Notes under the pieces: generated by a model
The model's database searches: none
Told to the model about the DNA's origin: nothing
Seen by the model: the letters and a program-made list of their open reading frames with translations, nothing else
Position numbers and translations under genes: made by a program
From: Lampropedia puyangensis
Lineage (GTDB): Bacteria > Pseudomonadota > Gammaproteobacteria > Burkholderiales > Burkholderiaceae_C
Length of the DNA: 64,000 nucleotides
Assembly (NCBI RefSeq): GCF_004833285.1
Contig: NZ_STFG01000002.1
Span: 124,001 to 188,000 of the forward strand
Direction: 5' to 3'
Part shown: positions 44,957 through 53,491 of the stretch, in pieces
How the letters are laid out: each line of letters opens with the position of its first letter
Position numbering within the stretch: position 1 is the first letter of the stretch

Positions 44957-45702
44957 GTGCGACCAATACGGATTTCGCGTTGGCGATTGAGGATTTGACC
45001 GTGTCCTTTGATGGCTTCAAAGCCATCGACAACCTGACTTTATACATCGATAAGAATGAGTTGCGTGTAGTCATTGGCCCTAATGGCGCTGGCAAAACCA
45101 CGCTGCTAGATTTGATTTGTGGCAAGACCCGTGCAACGGGGGGCTCGATCAAATTCAAGAACCAGGAGGTGACCAAGATTGCTGAGTACCAACGTGTTCG
45201 CCTGGGGATGGGACGCAAGTTCCAGACACCGTCGATTTACGAAAACCTTTCGGTGTTCAAGAATCTGGAGGTGTCTTACCCCTCAGGGCGTTCAGTGTTG
45301 GGCGCGCTGGCCTTCAAGTGCACTGATGACGTGCGCCAGCGTGTGCAAGAGGTGGCCCAAGACATTGGCTTGGCAGACAAGCTGCAACTGGAGGCAGGCT
45401 TGCTCTCGCATGGGCAAAAACAGTGGCTGGAGATCGGCATGCTGCTGATGCAAGACCCAGAGTTGTTGATGCTTGATGAACCCATTGCAGGTATGAGCGC
45501 CAGTGAACGCGACCAAACCGCCGACTTGCTCAACCGCATCTGCAAAAACCGCGCAGTGATTGTGATTGAGCACGACATGGATTTCGTCAAGCGCATCGCC
45601 CACAAAGTCACGGTGATGCACCAAGGCAAGATTCTGGCTGAGGGCTCGATGGAGAAAGTGCAATCCGATCCGCAAGTGATCGACGTTTATCTGGGGCATT
45701 GA
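44953..45702 (+). CDS. urtD: Urea/amide ABC transporter ATP-binding protein UrtD
   Basis: 249 residues, LivG-like ATPase. Walker A GPNGAGKTT, followed by the UrtD feature MGRKFQTPSIYENLSVFKNL; signature LLSHGQKQWLEI; Walker B LLMLDEPIAGMS with the D-loop and the switch His in VIVIEHDMDF. The signature SHGQKQ instead of SGGQ is normal for UrtD. Confidence 0.95.
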   Translation: MSATNTDFALAIEDLTVSFDGFKAIDNLTLYIDKNELRVVIGPNGAGKTTLLDLICGKTRATGGSIKFKNQEVTKIAEYQRVRLGMGRKFQTPSIYENLSVFKNLEVSYPSGRSVLGALAFKCTDDVRQRVQEVAQDIGLADKLQLEAGLLSHGQKQWLEIGMLLMQDPELLMLDEPIAGMSASERDQTADLLNRICKNRAVIVIEHDMDFVKRIAHKVTVMHQGKILAEGSMEKVQSDPQVIDVYLGH

Positions 45703-45704
45703 AT

Positions 45705-46406
45705 ATGACGCAAGCCAACCTCCAAGTACAAGACGTGTACACGGCCTATGGCCAAAGTGAAGCTTTGCACGGCATCTCGTTTGACGCCATGCCCAATGAG
45801 ACCGTGGCCATCATGGGCCGCAACGGCATGGGCAAGACAACACTGTTTAAAAGTCTGATGGGTGTTTTGCCTCTGAAAAGCGGCAAGGTGATGGTGGCAG
45901 GGCAAGACATCTCCAAAGATGAGAGCTTCAAGCGCGTGGCCAAAGGCATTGCCTACGTGCCGCAGGGGCGCATGATTTTCCCGACCTTGACCGTAGAAGA
46001 AAACATCCAAACGGGGTTGGAGAATGCTAAGGATAAAGTGATTCCAGAAGAGATTTATGCGCTCTTTCCGGTGCTGTTTGACATGCGACGGCGCAAGGGC
46101 GGCAACCTCTCTGGCGGGCAGCAGCAGCAGCTGGCCATCGCCCGCGCTTTAGTGACCAATCCGCGCGTATTGCTGCTTGATGAACCTACCGAGGGCATTC
46201 AACCTTCCATCATCAAAGACATTGCCAAGGCGCTCAACGAAATCCGCGAAATGCGCAAACTCACCATCATCGTGTCTGAGCAGGTGCTTTCGTTTGCGAT
46301 GGATGTGGCCGATCGTCTGTTCGTTATTGAGGGCGGCAAGCTTGTGCACGAAACCGCCCGTGCCGATACCGATCAGGCCCATATCAAGTCCTATCTCTCT
46401 GTGTGA
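45705..46406 (+). CDS. urtE: Urea/amide ABC transporter ATP-binding protein UrtE
   Basis: 233 residues, LivF-like ATPase starting two bases after the urtD stop. Walker A GRNGMGKTT, signature LSGGQQQQLAIARAL, Walker B VLLLDEPTEGIQPSII. The GMGKT and EGIQPSI forms are typical of UrtE. It completes the urtABCDE set. Confidence 0.95.
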   Translation: MTQANLQVQDVYTAYGQSEALHGISFDAMPNETVAIMGRNGMGKTTLFKSLMGVLPLKSGKVMVAGQDISKDESFKRVAKGIAYVPQGRMIFPTLTVEENIQTGLENAKDKVIPEEIYALFPVLFDMRRRKGGNLSGGQQQQLAIARALVTNPRVLLLDEPTEGIQPSIIKDIAKALNEIREMRKLTIIVSEQVLSFAMDVADRLFVIEGGKLVHETARADTDQAHIKSYLSV

Positions 46407-46478
46407 GGCCTTGAGCCCATACAGGCGCTGATGCCGCGCATTTGGCACCATTTTCTTAGCAACACAAGGAGCAACACC

Positions 46479-47714
46479 ATGCCCGAAACCCTCATTAAAG
46501 TGGACTTGAATCAGCCCGCCACCAGCAATGAGCAAGTGCACAACCGCTGGCACCCAGACATTCCTATGGCGTGTTGGGTTAATCCTGGCGAGGACTTCAT
46601 TCTCGAGACCTATGACTGGACCGCTGGCGCGATTGGCAACAACGAAAGCGCAGACGATATTCGCGACTTGGACCTCTCCATCGTGCATTACCTTTCCGGC
46701 CCAGTTGGCGTCAAAGGTGCAGAGCCTGGTGATTTACTGGTGGTGGATTTGCTTGATTTGGGCGCTAAAGAAGAAGCGCCGTGGGGTTTTAACGGTTTTT
46801 TCTCCAAAACCAACGGCGGCGGTTTCTTGACCGATGAGTTCCCCTCTGCACAGAAAGCGATTTGGGACTTTCACGGCATTTACACCAGCTCCCGTCATAT
46901 TCCTGGTGTGCGCTTTGCAGGCCAGATTCACCCCGGTTTGATTGGTTGTCTGCCCTCTAAAGAATTGCTCGATACATGGAATAGCCGCGAGCAAGCGTTG
47001 ATCGACACCAACCCTACGCGCGTACCTCCGCTGGCCAATCCTCCTAAAGCAGACACGGCGCACATGGGCAAACTGCAAGGTGAGGCGCGTGACAAAGCTG
47101 CGGCCGAAGGTGCGCGCACCGTGCCACCGCGTGAGCATGGTGGCAATTGCGACATCAAAGACTTGTCTCGTGGTTCGCGGATTTACTTCCCGGTGTATGT
47201 GGATGGCGCTGGCTTGTCAGTAGGGGACTTGCACTTTGCACAAGGCGATGGCGAGATCACTTTCTGTGGTGCCATTGAAATGGCAGCGGGCTGGGTACAC
47301 ATGAAGGTACAGCTGATCAAAGGTGGCGTAGAGAAATACGGCATCAAGAACCCCGTGTTCAAGCCTAGCCCTTTGACACCAAACTACAACGATTACCTGA
47401 TTTTTGAAGGTATTTCAGTGGACCAGAGTGGCACGCAGCACTATCTGGATGCCAATATTGCCTACAAAAATGCTTGCTTGAACGCGATTGAGTACTTGAA
47501 GAAGTTTGGTTACTCTGGTGCGCAAGCTTATGCAATTTTGGGTTCAGCGCCTGTGCAGGGGCATTTGAGTGGGGTGGTGGATATTCCAAACTCGTGTGCC
47601 ACGCTGTGGTTGCCAACTCAAATTTTTGAGTTTGACATTAACCTTAGCCCGAATGGTCCGGTGAAGTACCTGGATGGCAGTATTGATATGCCCATCTCGC
47701 CTGATCTGAAATAA
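46479..47714 (+). CDS. fmdA: Formamidase (FmdA_AmdA family)
   Basis: 411 residues from the ATG at 46479, AAGGAG upstream. Acetamidase/formamidase family enzyme that splits formamide to formate and ammonia. Landmarks: NRWHPDIPMACWVNPGEDF, HYLSGPVGVKGAEPGDLLVV, IHPGLIGCLPSKELLDTWN, REHGGNCDIKDLSRGSRIYF and SVGDLHFAQGDGEITFCGAI. It sits directly behind the urt-like transporter, which makes import and hydrolysis of amides the likely joint role. Confidence 0.95.
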   Translation: MPETLIKVDLNQPATSNEQVHNRWHPDIPMACWVNPGEDFILETYDWTAGAIGNNESADDIRDLDLSIVHYLSGPVGVKGAEPGDLLVVDLLDLGAKEEAPWGFNGFFSKTNGGGFLTDEFPSAQKAIWDFHGIYTSSRHIPGVRFAGQIHPGLIGCLPSKELLDTWNSREQALIDTNPTRVPPLANPPKADTAHMGKLQGEARDKAAAEGARTVPPREHGGNCDIKDLSRGSRIYFPVYVDGAGLSVGDLHFAQGDGEITFCGAIEMAAGWVHMKVQLIKGGVEKYGIKNPVFKPSPLTPNYNDYLIFEGISVDQSGTQHYLDANIAYKNACLNAIEYLKKFGYSGAQAYAILGSAPVQGHLSGVVDIPNSCATLWLPTQIFEFDINLSPNGPVKYLDGSIDMPISPDLK

Positions 47715-47805
47715 CGCGTCGATGCCCCAACGCTTTGTATACATGCATGCGATGCTTTGGGGTATGTCATGTGATAGAGGGTTCTACCCGAGCAGGATTT
47801 TTGCT

Positions 47806-48156
47806 ATGCCTACCTACGAATACGTGTGTGATGACTGTGGCACTTTTGATGCCATGCGCTCTTTTGAGCAGCGCAATACGCAGGCCGTTTGCCCAGAATG
47901 CGGCAGTGGTGCATGCGAGCGCATTTTTGCGTCAGCGCCGCGGTTAGCTGCAATGGCTGGCAGCACGCGTAAGGCGCATGAGATCAATGAGAAAGCGCGG
48001 CACGAGCCGATTCGCTCCAAAGATTACCAAGCCTACAAGCACCCTGCGGGCTGCAGTTGTTGCAGCAGCAAGCCAGGCTTGCCAAAAGCCACACGTACTA
48101 CAGCCGATGGTGCCAAGTATGCGCCTAGCAAACGGCCGTGGATGATCAGCCACTGA
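47806..48156 (+). CDS. fmdB: FmdB family zinc-ribbon protein
   Basis: 116 residues from the ATG at 47806. The N-terminal ribbon is MPTYEYVCDDCG with the second pair in VCPECGSGACERIF. A second cysteine cluster (AGCSCCSSKPG) lies near residue 85. FmdB proteins accompany formamidase genes and are thought to regulate them, although they are also widespread as single-domain proteins. AGGA precedes the start. Last protein gene before the selenocysteine tRNA. Confidence 0.9.
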   Translation: MPTYEYVCDDCGTFDAMRSFEQRNTQAVCPECGSGACERIFASAPRLAAMAGSTRKAHEINEKARHEPIRSKDYQAYKHPAGCSCCSSKPGLPKATRTTADGAKYAPSKRPWMISH

Positions 48157-48220
48157 TTGCAGCAATCAATAGGGCATGAAACGGCGTTGTTGGTGATCTT
48201 GGCGGCGATTGCGCCAGACA

Positions 48221-48316
48221 TGGCGGAGGACAGCAGGAGTCGAACCTACCAGGGAGCGTCTGACGCCCCCTACCGGGTTTGAAGCCCGGGCGCACCACCG
48301 GGTGCGTATGTCTTCC
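48221..48316 (-). tRNA. selC: Selenocysteine tRNA (anticodon TCA)
   Basis: 96 bases including an encoded CCA. It has the 8-bp acceptor stem, long variable arm and anticodon loop CTTCAAA typical of bacterial tRNA-Sec; the T arm GGTTCGACTCC is intact. The organism therefore should decode UGA as Sec. The acceptor stem has an A-C mismatch at pair 4 (5' GGAAGACA against 3' TGTCCTCC). Confidence 0.95.
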
Positions 48317-48653
48317 ATTGCGTAGCAAAAAGACCTGTTAGCGGGTGGCAAGCACTTGCTTTACTTTCTTGCTATTGAGGCGGCATTTTATAAGCAATTG
48401 CACTCGAACTGGGGTTCCTGCGATGCAGGCAGTACGAGATACATACTTTGAGGCGAGTTGAGGGCCTGTCTAGCAGTTGCGTAGTACGCGGGTTTAGCCT
48501 TGCCAGCCTTAACCTTCAGCGCATAAGGGATGGCTATATGAACAGCCCACGAATATATACAAATCCGTCAAAATAGCGCCCTCATTACCTCCCAATCAGG
48601 GAGGGCTTGCATGTTGGGCTCACAACGTCCACAGATCTTCTCATTGATCCGAT
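48317..48653. other. Intergenic region upstream of selC and of the GTPase/Roadblock operon
   Basis: 337 bases between divergent units. It must hold the selC promoter (minus) and the promoter of the gene at 48654 (plus). I see only a small hairpin (CTCCC-AATCA-GGGAG, near 48591-48605) and AT-rich patches; no gene and no attachment-site duplication of selC. Confidence 0.55.
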
Positions 48654-49421
48654 ATGGCAACACCTTTGACGCTGGGTTTGCGCGGTCTTCCGCAAGAAGA
48701 AGTCATTCTCATCAAGACGATTTTTCGCCTCTCAAGCCAATGGTTGTCACCTCAATGGTCAGTTGTCGATGATGGTCCTGTCGATGTGTGCATTGCCGAT
48801 AGTAGCAGTTGGAATGACGATGTACAGCAAGAGTTGAGTGGAGTAGCACGCATCCCCACCCTGTATCTCAGTCGGGCGAGTAATCCGGAGATCGATGCCG
48901 TATTGATGCGGCCAATTCGCGCTGATGCATTGGTGCAATGGTTATTGGATACCGCTCGACAGCTGGAAACTGCGCGAAAGGCAGAAAAAACAACGCAGAC
49001 TCGAGCTACCACAGCTGCGCATACACGAGTACCAGCACTAGAAATGCCTTCTCATGCAGAGGCGTACTTGGACCACGATTCGCGCTACTTATTGCGTCGT
49101 TGGCCGCCAGCACAAATCATTGGCAACGATCCTAAGCGCTTGCGCATCACATCACTGCTGTCTAAACAGGCGCTGCAAGTCAATGAGCTCTCTAGCTTGT
49201 CTGGCGCTAGCCTCGATGAGTGTGAAGAGTGGGTCTCCACGTTGTTGCATTCTGAATTATTGGATACCCGCGTAGGATCCAAAGTCGCTGTGATTTCTAC
49301 TGAAATGCAATCCTCAGGTGTTCCTGCTCGCTATCCATCTGCGTCAGTGTTGCCAGCGGGGCAGCCCCCCAAGCGCGGCTTGGGTTTAATGCGTGCCATA
49401 CGCAGGCGTTTGGGGATTTAA
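48654..49421 (+). CDS. Pseudo-receiver-like protein of a GTPase/Roadblock operon
   Basis: 255 residues of unrecognised family. Residues about 1-105 resemble a degenerate response-regulator receiver: VVDDGPVDVCIADSSSW in place of the acidic pocket, TLYLSRAS as the beta-4 segment and VLMRPIRADALVQWLLDTA where receivers have Lys-Pro. A Thr/Ala-rich linker follows, then a C-terminal helical domain (DPKRLRITSLLSKQALQVNE, LSGASLDECEEWVSTLLHSE) that looks like a winged helix. It precedes an MglA-like GTPase and three Roadblock proteins, so a regulatory role in that system is inferred. Confidence 0.7.
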   Translation: MATPLTLGLRGLPQEEVILIKTIFRLSSQWLSPQWSVVDDGPVDVCIADSSSWNDDVQQELSGVARIPTLYLSRASNPEIDAVLMRPIRADALVQWLLDTARQLETARKAEKTTQTRATTAAHTRVPALEMPSHAEAYLDHDSRYLLRRWPPAQIIGNDPKRLRITSLLSKQALQVNELSSLSGASLDECEEWVSTLLHSELLDTRVGSKVAVISTEMQSSGVPARYPSASVLPAGQPPKRGLGLMRAIRRRLGI

Positions 49422-49484
49422 GTTGCAGTCGATGCGTTTCTTTTGTAATGACAATACCCCAATGGGGAATGGTTGGATGGAGAG

Positions 49485-50030
49485 ATGACAGAATACAAAT
49501 TACTTTTTACGGGGCCTATGGGGGCAGGCAAGACTACAGCGATTGGTGCTGTGAGTGAGGTTAAACCTGTACTGACAGATGTGCAAAACACAGACCAGTC
49601 CGTGGCGAAAGAACGCACAACTGTAGGGTTGGATTTTGGCCTTTTGACGCTCGAAAATGGTGACCGTATTCGCCTTTTTGGTACGCCTGGGCAGGTGCGT
49701 TTCGATTTTTTATGGAAAATCCTGTCGCAAAATGTGCTCGGAATTGTGATCTTGATAGACAACTCCAAACCAGCTCCGCTGGACGATTTGCGCGTGTATT
49801 TGGATGGCTTTGCCGCCCAACTCAAGCATGTGCCTTGCGTGATTGGTGTAGGTAGAACAGATGCGCATCCTGCGCCGAGCTTGGATGAGTTTTCTAATGT
49901 GTTGAATGAGCGTGGATTGGTCTTGCCTATATTGGGCGTGGATGTTCGTTTGCGCAGCGATGTGGTGCTATTGATCGATTGCCTTCTCGCGCAAATGGAG
50001 GCTTCTTTATTTATGGAGAACAAGCGATGA
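49485..50030 (+). CDS. MglA-like small GTPase
   Basis: 181 residues. P-loop GPMGAGKTT at 9-17; switch II segment LFGTPGQVRFDFLW; the base-recognition motif normally NKxD is VGVGRTDAHP, so guanine specificity may be weak. It belongs to the bacterial ATP/GTP-binding group found with Roadblock/LC7 proteins (as in MglA or actinobacterial CvnD). The ATG at 49485 lies close behind GGAGAG. The stop overlaps the next gene's start. Such GTPases set cell polarity or control motility in other bacteria; the role here is unknown. Confidence 0.85.
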   Translation: MTEYKLLFTGPMGAGKTTAIGAVSEVKPVLTDVQNTDQSVAKERTTVGLDFGLLTLENGDRIRLFGTPGQVRFDFLWKILSQNVLGIVILIDNSKPAPLDDLRVYLDGFAAQLKHVPCVIGVGRTDAHPAPSLDEFSNVLNERGLVLPILGVDVRLRSDVVLLIDCLLAQMEASLFMENKR

Positions 50031-50425
50031 GTGCAGCAAGCATCCCTCTTCCTTCTGCCGTGGCCGCCCTGGCACAACAAGAGGCCCAGCGCCTGCTGGA
50101 TGAGATTCTTGAAGTTCAGGCTGTAGTGGTTGCCTCTGTCGATGGTTTTGATGTGGCCTCGGCGATCCGTTCGAATATGGATGCAGGCCGCATTGCAGCA
50201 ATGGCCAGCTCTATTGCTGCTATCAGCAGTGTTGTTTCGCATGAGGCGCAATTGGGGCGTAGCCGCAGCGTTACCATTGATACGGAGTCGGGTTTTGCCG
50301 TTGTGCGCAGTGTTTACCGCACGGATGTCGAGCTGATCATCAATGTGATTGCAAATGAAGGGGTGTTGATAGGTGAAGTTGCCTACCGTACCACGCAGTT
50401 TGCTCGTCAGCTTGCAGAAGCATGA
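50027..50425 (+). CDS. Roadblock/LC7 domain protein 1
   Basis: 132 residues from an ATGA overlap with the GTPase gene. Roadblock fold: EILEVQAVVVASVDGFDVAS, MDAGRIAAMASSIAAISSVV, VTIDTESGFAVVRSVYRTDV, ELIINVIANEGVLIGEVAYR. Such proteins act as GTPase-activating or scaffold partners of MglA-type GTPases. It overlaps the next start by four bases. Confidence 0.85.
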   Translation: MSAASIPLPSAVAALAQQEAQRLLDEILEVQAVVVASVDGFDVASAIRSNMDAGRIAAMASSIAAISSVVSHEAQLGRSRSVTIDTESGFAVVRSVYRTDVELIINVIANEGVLIGEVAYRTTQFARQLAEA

Positions 50426-50793
50426 GTGCCGCCTATTTGCTACGCCAAGCCTTGGATCAGCTGGCGCAGGATTTTCCAGATCTGAAAGGATGCGTGCTTG
50501 TTGAAATCAGCACAGGAATGGTGTGGCATGCAGCAGGGGGCAATGAAAATATTGCTGTTCTGTCTGAAGCTGCCAGCGATTATTGGCGTCTCTGCGGGCG
50601 TCTAGAGTTGCCTTTTGCAGAGCTGGGTGAACTTCAGGCTTGTGTGTTTCTGCACAAAAATGGCCGAATCACCATGATGCAATGTGGCCAAGATATGTTT
50701 CTTTTAACTTTGTCGATTCACCATGCCCCCGTCGATTGGGCTGCATGGCAAAAGCGCACACATGCGATCGCCAAAATGGTTAATGAATTGTAG
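50422..50793 (+). CDS. Roadblock-like protein 2
   Basis: 123 residues, more divergent. DLKGCVLVEISTGMVWHAAG and HKNGRITMMQCGQDMFLLTL align with the strand layout of Roadblock proteins. It overlaps the previous gene by four bases, so it is co-translated. It lacks the long helix pattern of the first paralogue and may be an adaptor. Confidence 0.65.
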   Translation: MSAAYLLRQALDQLAQDFPDLKGCVLVEISTGMVWHAAGGNENIAVLSEAASDYWRLCGRLELPFAELGELQACVFLHKNGRITMMQCGQDMFLLTLSIHHAPVDWAAWQKRTHAIAKMVNEL

Positions 50794-50925
50794 GAGTTGT
50801 GTAAGATGCGACAAGAGCATTTGATGCTTAATCGTTCAAGTTCCTACTGATGAAGCCTGTTTTTTTAAGAAGCTCTATCAAAGCTTTTGTTTTTACCTAA
50901 GCCCTTCAAAAAGGATCTACAAGCT

Positions 50926-51285
50926 ATGTCAACAATCAAACAAACACTGGACGAATTGATGGAAGTGGATGGCGCTATGTGTGCTGCTATTGTGGATTCC
51001 ACGAGTGGCATGATGCTGGGGTCTGTGGGTACGGGGGTCGACTTGGAAGTTGCCGCTGCAGGCAATACTGAAGTTGTGCGCGCTAAGATGAAAACCATGC
51101 GTGCGTTGGGCTTGAATGATGTGATCGAAGACATTCTGATTACCCTAGGCAAGCACTACCACATCATTCGTCCTGCTTCACGCAAAGAGGGCGTTTTTAT
51201 CTATTTCGTGCTGGATAAACAGCGCTCTAACTTAGCGATGGCTCGTCGTAAGGTGCAAGACGTGGACAAAGAGCTAGCATTCTGA
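50926..51285 (+). CDS. Roadblock/LC7-like protein 3
   Basis: 119 residues from the ATG at 50926, with AGGA eleven bases upstream. VDGAMCAAIVDSTSGMMLGS, LGLNDVIEDILITLGKHYHI and KEGVFIYFVLDKQRSNLAMA match the fold used by Roadblock proteins. It is 132 bases after the previous gene and ends just before a terminator, so it may have extra control. Confidence 0.75.
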   Translation: MSTIKQTLDELMEVDGAMCAAIVDSTSGMMLGSVGTGVDLEVAAAGNTEVVRAKMKTMRALGLNDVIEDILITLGKHYHIIRPASRKEGVFIYFVLDKQRSNLAMARRKVQDVDKELAF

Positions 51286-51315
51286 TCATCTAAAAGCTTT
51301 CTTTGATCTCTGACA

Positions 51316-51350
51316 AAAAGCAAACGTGTGCACAGACGCTGTTTGCTTTT
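51316..51350 (+). terminator. Terminator of the GTPase/Roadblock operon
   Basis: AAAAGCAAAC and GTTTGCTTTT form a ten-base-pair stem around 15 bases, followed by TTTG. 30 bases after the last stop. Confidence 0.8.
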
Positions 51351-51551
51351 TTTGTTGCCATTTTGAGCAGCTTTGTTTGCTTGAGCAAGAAGCTGGTCTG
51401 CAGGATGCAAGAGTCAACGATTTATTTAAATTGCCGCAAATCGGAATGTCTCTGTGCTGCTGGCAGTCAGAATGGCTAAAATTCCTATCCTTTAAGAACA
51501 GTGCTCGCAGCGCATGGGCCAAAAGCTTGTGAGACGAAGCACCATCCCACC

Positions 51552-51872
51552 ATGTCCAGTGCTCCTTCTTCCCCGCAAGAAATATTCATCTTGGGTAAAA
51601 CCAAGGAAGGCAAGACTTTTCGCCCTAGTGACTGGTCCGAGCGTCTTGCCGGGGTAATGAGCACCTTCCGTCCCCCTGGCATGATGCCAGGAAACCACAT
51701 CGTGTATTCACCTTGGTGTGTGCCAACCGTTATTGATGGCACAAAGTGCGTCGTGGTCCATTCGGCACTACGTGACCATGAACCAATGGCTTGGGATTTT
51801 GTGATGAATTTCGCGCGGGATAACAATTTGGAAACTGTGGAAGCCTGCCTGTTGCCAGATGCGAAAACTTGA
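51552..51872 (+). CDS. DUF3579 protein
   Basis: 106 residues from the ATG at 51552. Matches the small betaproteobacterial DUF3579 family: GKTKEGKTFRPSDWSERLAG, DGTKCVVVHSALRDHEPMAW and DFVMNFARDNNLETVEACLL. No enzyme motif; function unknown. It lies upstream of proC, a common position for it. Confidence 0.85.
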   Translation: MSSAPSSPQEIFILGKTKEGKTFRPSDWSERLAGVMSTFRPPGMMPGNHIVYSPWCVPTVIDGTKCVVVHSALRDHEPMAWDFVMNFARDNNLETVEACLLPDAKT

Positions 51873-51970
51873 TACAGCCAAATCCTTCAGAGAAGGGAAT
51901 TGAGTTTTTGTCGCCATCTGCACTAGAATGATGGGTTTTTCCACACAACCTCTACATAGCAGGAGCCGTC

Positions 51971-52138
51971 ATGGCCAATAAATTTTTCACTGAAGCTGAC
52001 CGTAAAGCCTCTCCTCGTCCAGTAGCACCTAATGGCTACCACATTCCTCGTGACGGCGGCGGACAAGGCGTCAGCAAAGAACGTGGCGTGCATACACGCA
52101 GCAAGAAAAACCCAGGTAAGCGTGCTCACCAAGGTTAA
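51971..52138 (+). CDS. Small basic conserved protein, 55 residues
   Basis: Short gene with AGGAG six bases before the ATG. The product starts MANKFFTEADRKASPRPVAP and is rich in Arg, Lys, Gly and His (GVHTRSKKNPGKRAHQG at the end), so it may bind nucleic acid. A strong terminator follows after five bases, which supports a real, separately expressed gene. I do not recognise a family. Confidence 0.75.
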   Translation: MANKFFTEADRKASPRPVAPNGYHIPRDGGGQGVSKERGVHTRSKKNPGKRAHQG

Positions 52139-52143
52139 TCAAA

Positions 52144-52162
52144 AAGGGGCTTTTAGCCCCTT
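52144..52162 (+). terminator. Terminator after the 55-residue gene
   Basis: AAGGGGC-TTTTA-GCCCCTT stem followed by TCATTTTTG. Confidence 0.85.
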
Positions 52163-52204
52163 CATTTTTGCCTTCTTATTGCTGTTGGTCGGAGAGGATT
52201 CAGT

Positions 52205-53014
52205 ATGCGCACGGTGTTGTTTGTAGGTGGTGGGAACATGGCTCGCGCCATCATTGGGGGCTTAATTCATCAGGGTAAGGCGCCATCAGATATCCGGGTG
52301 ATTGAGCCGGATGCACAAACACGTGCTGCATTGACAGGCGATTTTTCTGTTCAAACGCAGGAAGAAGGCTCACCCTTAGCACATGGCGTGGATTTGGTTG
52401 TGTGGGCGGTCAAGCCTCAGGTTCTTAAAAGCGTTATGCATGGGTTGGCGGGCATGCTTGCAGATGCGCTGCATGTGAGCATCGCCGCAGGCGTGACTAC
52501 TGCTTCTATTGGCCAGTGGCTTGGTAGCCAGCGTATTGTGCGGGCGATGCCCAATACGCCTGCATTGATTGGCAAAGGCATCACAGGGGTTTTTGCAGGT
52601 GATGCCGTGGAGGCCGGTGACCGTCAGGCTTCAGAAACTGTCCTACAAGCCGTTGGGCAAGTGCTATGGGTTGAGCGTGAGGCGCAGTTGGATGCCGTTA
52701 CTGCACTTTCAGGTTCGGGGCCAGCGTATGTGTTTTACTTTTTAGAGGCTATGCAGCAGGCAGGCACGCAGCTTGGGTTGACTGCTGAGCAGGCATATCA
52801 ATTGGCTGTAGCCACTTTTGAGGGAGCATCGGCCTTGGCAGCGCAATCAACAGAAGCTCCAGAGGTGCTCAGGCAGCGCGTAACCTCTAAAGGGGGTACC
52901 ACCTTTGCGGCCACGACAGCACTGGATGCTTTGGATGTGAAGCCGCATTTTGTCGCAGCGATGCAGGCATGCCATGATCGTGCGGTTGAAATGGCTCAAG
53001 AGTTTGGCAAGTAA
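52205..53014 (+). CDS. proC: Pyrroline-5-carboxylate reductase
   Basis: 269 residues. Last step of proline synthesis (P5C to proline with NAD(P)H). N-terminal Rossmann motif VLFVGGGNMARAIIGGL; VRAMPNTPALIGKGITGVF; the ProC signature region TALSGSGPAYVFYFLEAM and VTSKGGTTFAATTALDA. GGAGAGG precedes the ATG at 52205. Single gene after a terminator. Confidence 0.97.
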   Translation: MRTVLFVGGGNMARAIIGGLIHQGKAPSDIRVIEPDAQTRAALTGDFSVQTQEEGSPLAHGVDLVVWAVKPQVLKSVMHGLAGMLADALHVSIAAGVTTASIGQWLGSQRIVRAMPNTPALIGKGITGVFAGDAVEAGDRQASETVLQAVGQVLWVEREAQLDAVTALSGSGPAYVFYFLEAMQQAGTQLGLTAEQAYQLAVATFEGASALAAQSTEAPEVLRQRVTSKGGTTFAATTALDALDVKPHFVAAMQACHDRAVEMAQEFGK

Positions 53015-53104
53015 AAGGGGGGGCGAAAATTGAGGGGTACATTTATTTGATGTGTCCTTCAACGCTCCTCAATGCATCAGACGGTGCAGTTGTTGCTGTG
53101 CTGC

Positions 53105-53491
53105 TTATTCGGTCCACTCTTTGGTAATGGCTGCAACCAAGTCGATGAGCCGTTCATCAGTTCCCAAGGCTGGGGCGAGTGACCATTGAACATTTGGATA
53201 TTGATGCGCCAGCTTGTCTTTTAAGTGCGGCAGGTCTTCTTTGGTGTGGGTTCCCATACCAATGAAGACGGGGTAGATAACAATTTTTCCTAGCTTGCTG
53301 TCTTGTTGCAACAGGATTGCTGCTGCATCTTCCAAGCTGGGTTCGCACAATTCCAAGTAGGCGCACTGTATTGCGAGGTCTGGCTTTTGCTTTTGCAAGG
53401 CTTGCTGCATTTTGTTCATCGGTTCACGCCAGTGCGGATCGCGTGATCCGTGGCCCAGCAGTAGTAAACCCGTTTTGCTGATAAGAGGCAT
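53105..53491 (-). CDS. cbiX: CbiX/SirB-type sirohydrochlorin chelatase, single domain
   Basis: 128 residues from the ATG at 53491, AGGAAA upstream. It has the short CbiX fold: LLLLGHGSRDPHWREPM with the metal-binding His, AYLELCEPSLEDA, and IVIYPVFIGMGTHTKEDLPH with the second His. Small single-domain forms act as homodimers inserting Co or Fe into sirohydrochlorin for cobalamin or siroheme. Which metal is used cannot be told. Confidence 0.88.
   Translation of the reverse strand: MPLISKTGLLLLGHGSRDPHWREPMNKMQQALQKQKPDLAIQCAYLELCEPSLEDAAAILLQQDSKLGKIVIYPVFIGMGTHTKEDLPHLKDKLAHQYPNVQWSLAPALGTDERLIDLVAAITKEWTE

Noticed and set aside
48221-48316. selC as an integration site of a genomic island
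   Set aside because: No integrase gene and no direct repeat of the tRNA end was seen in the window.
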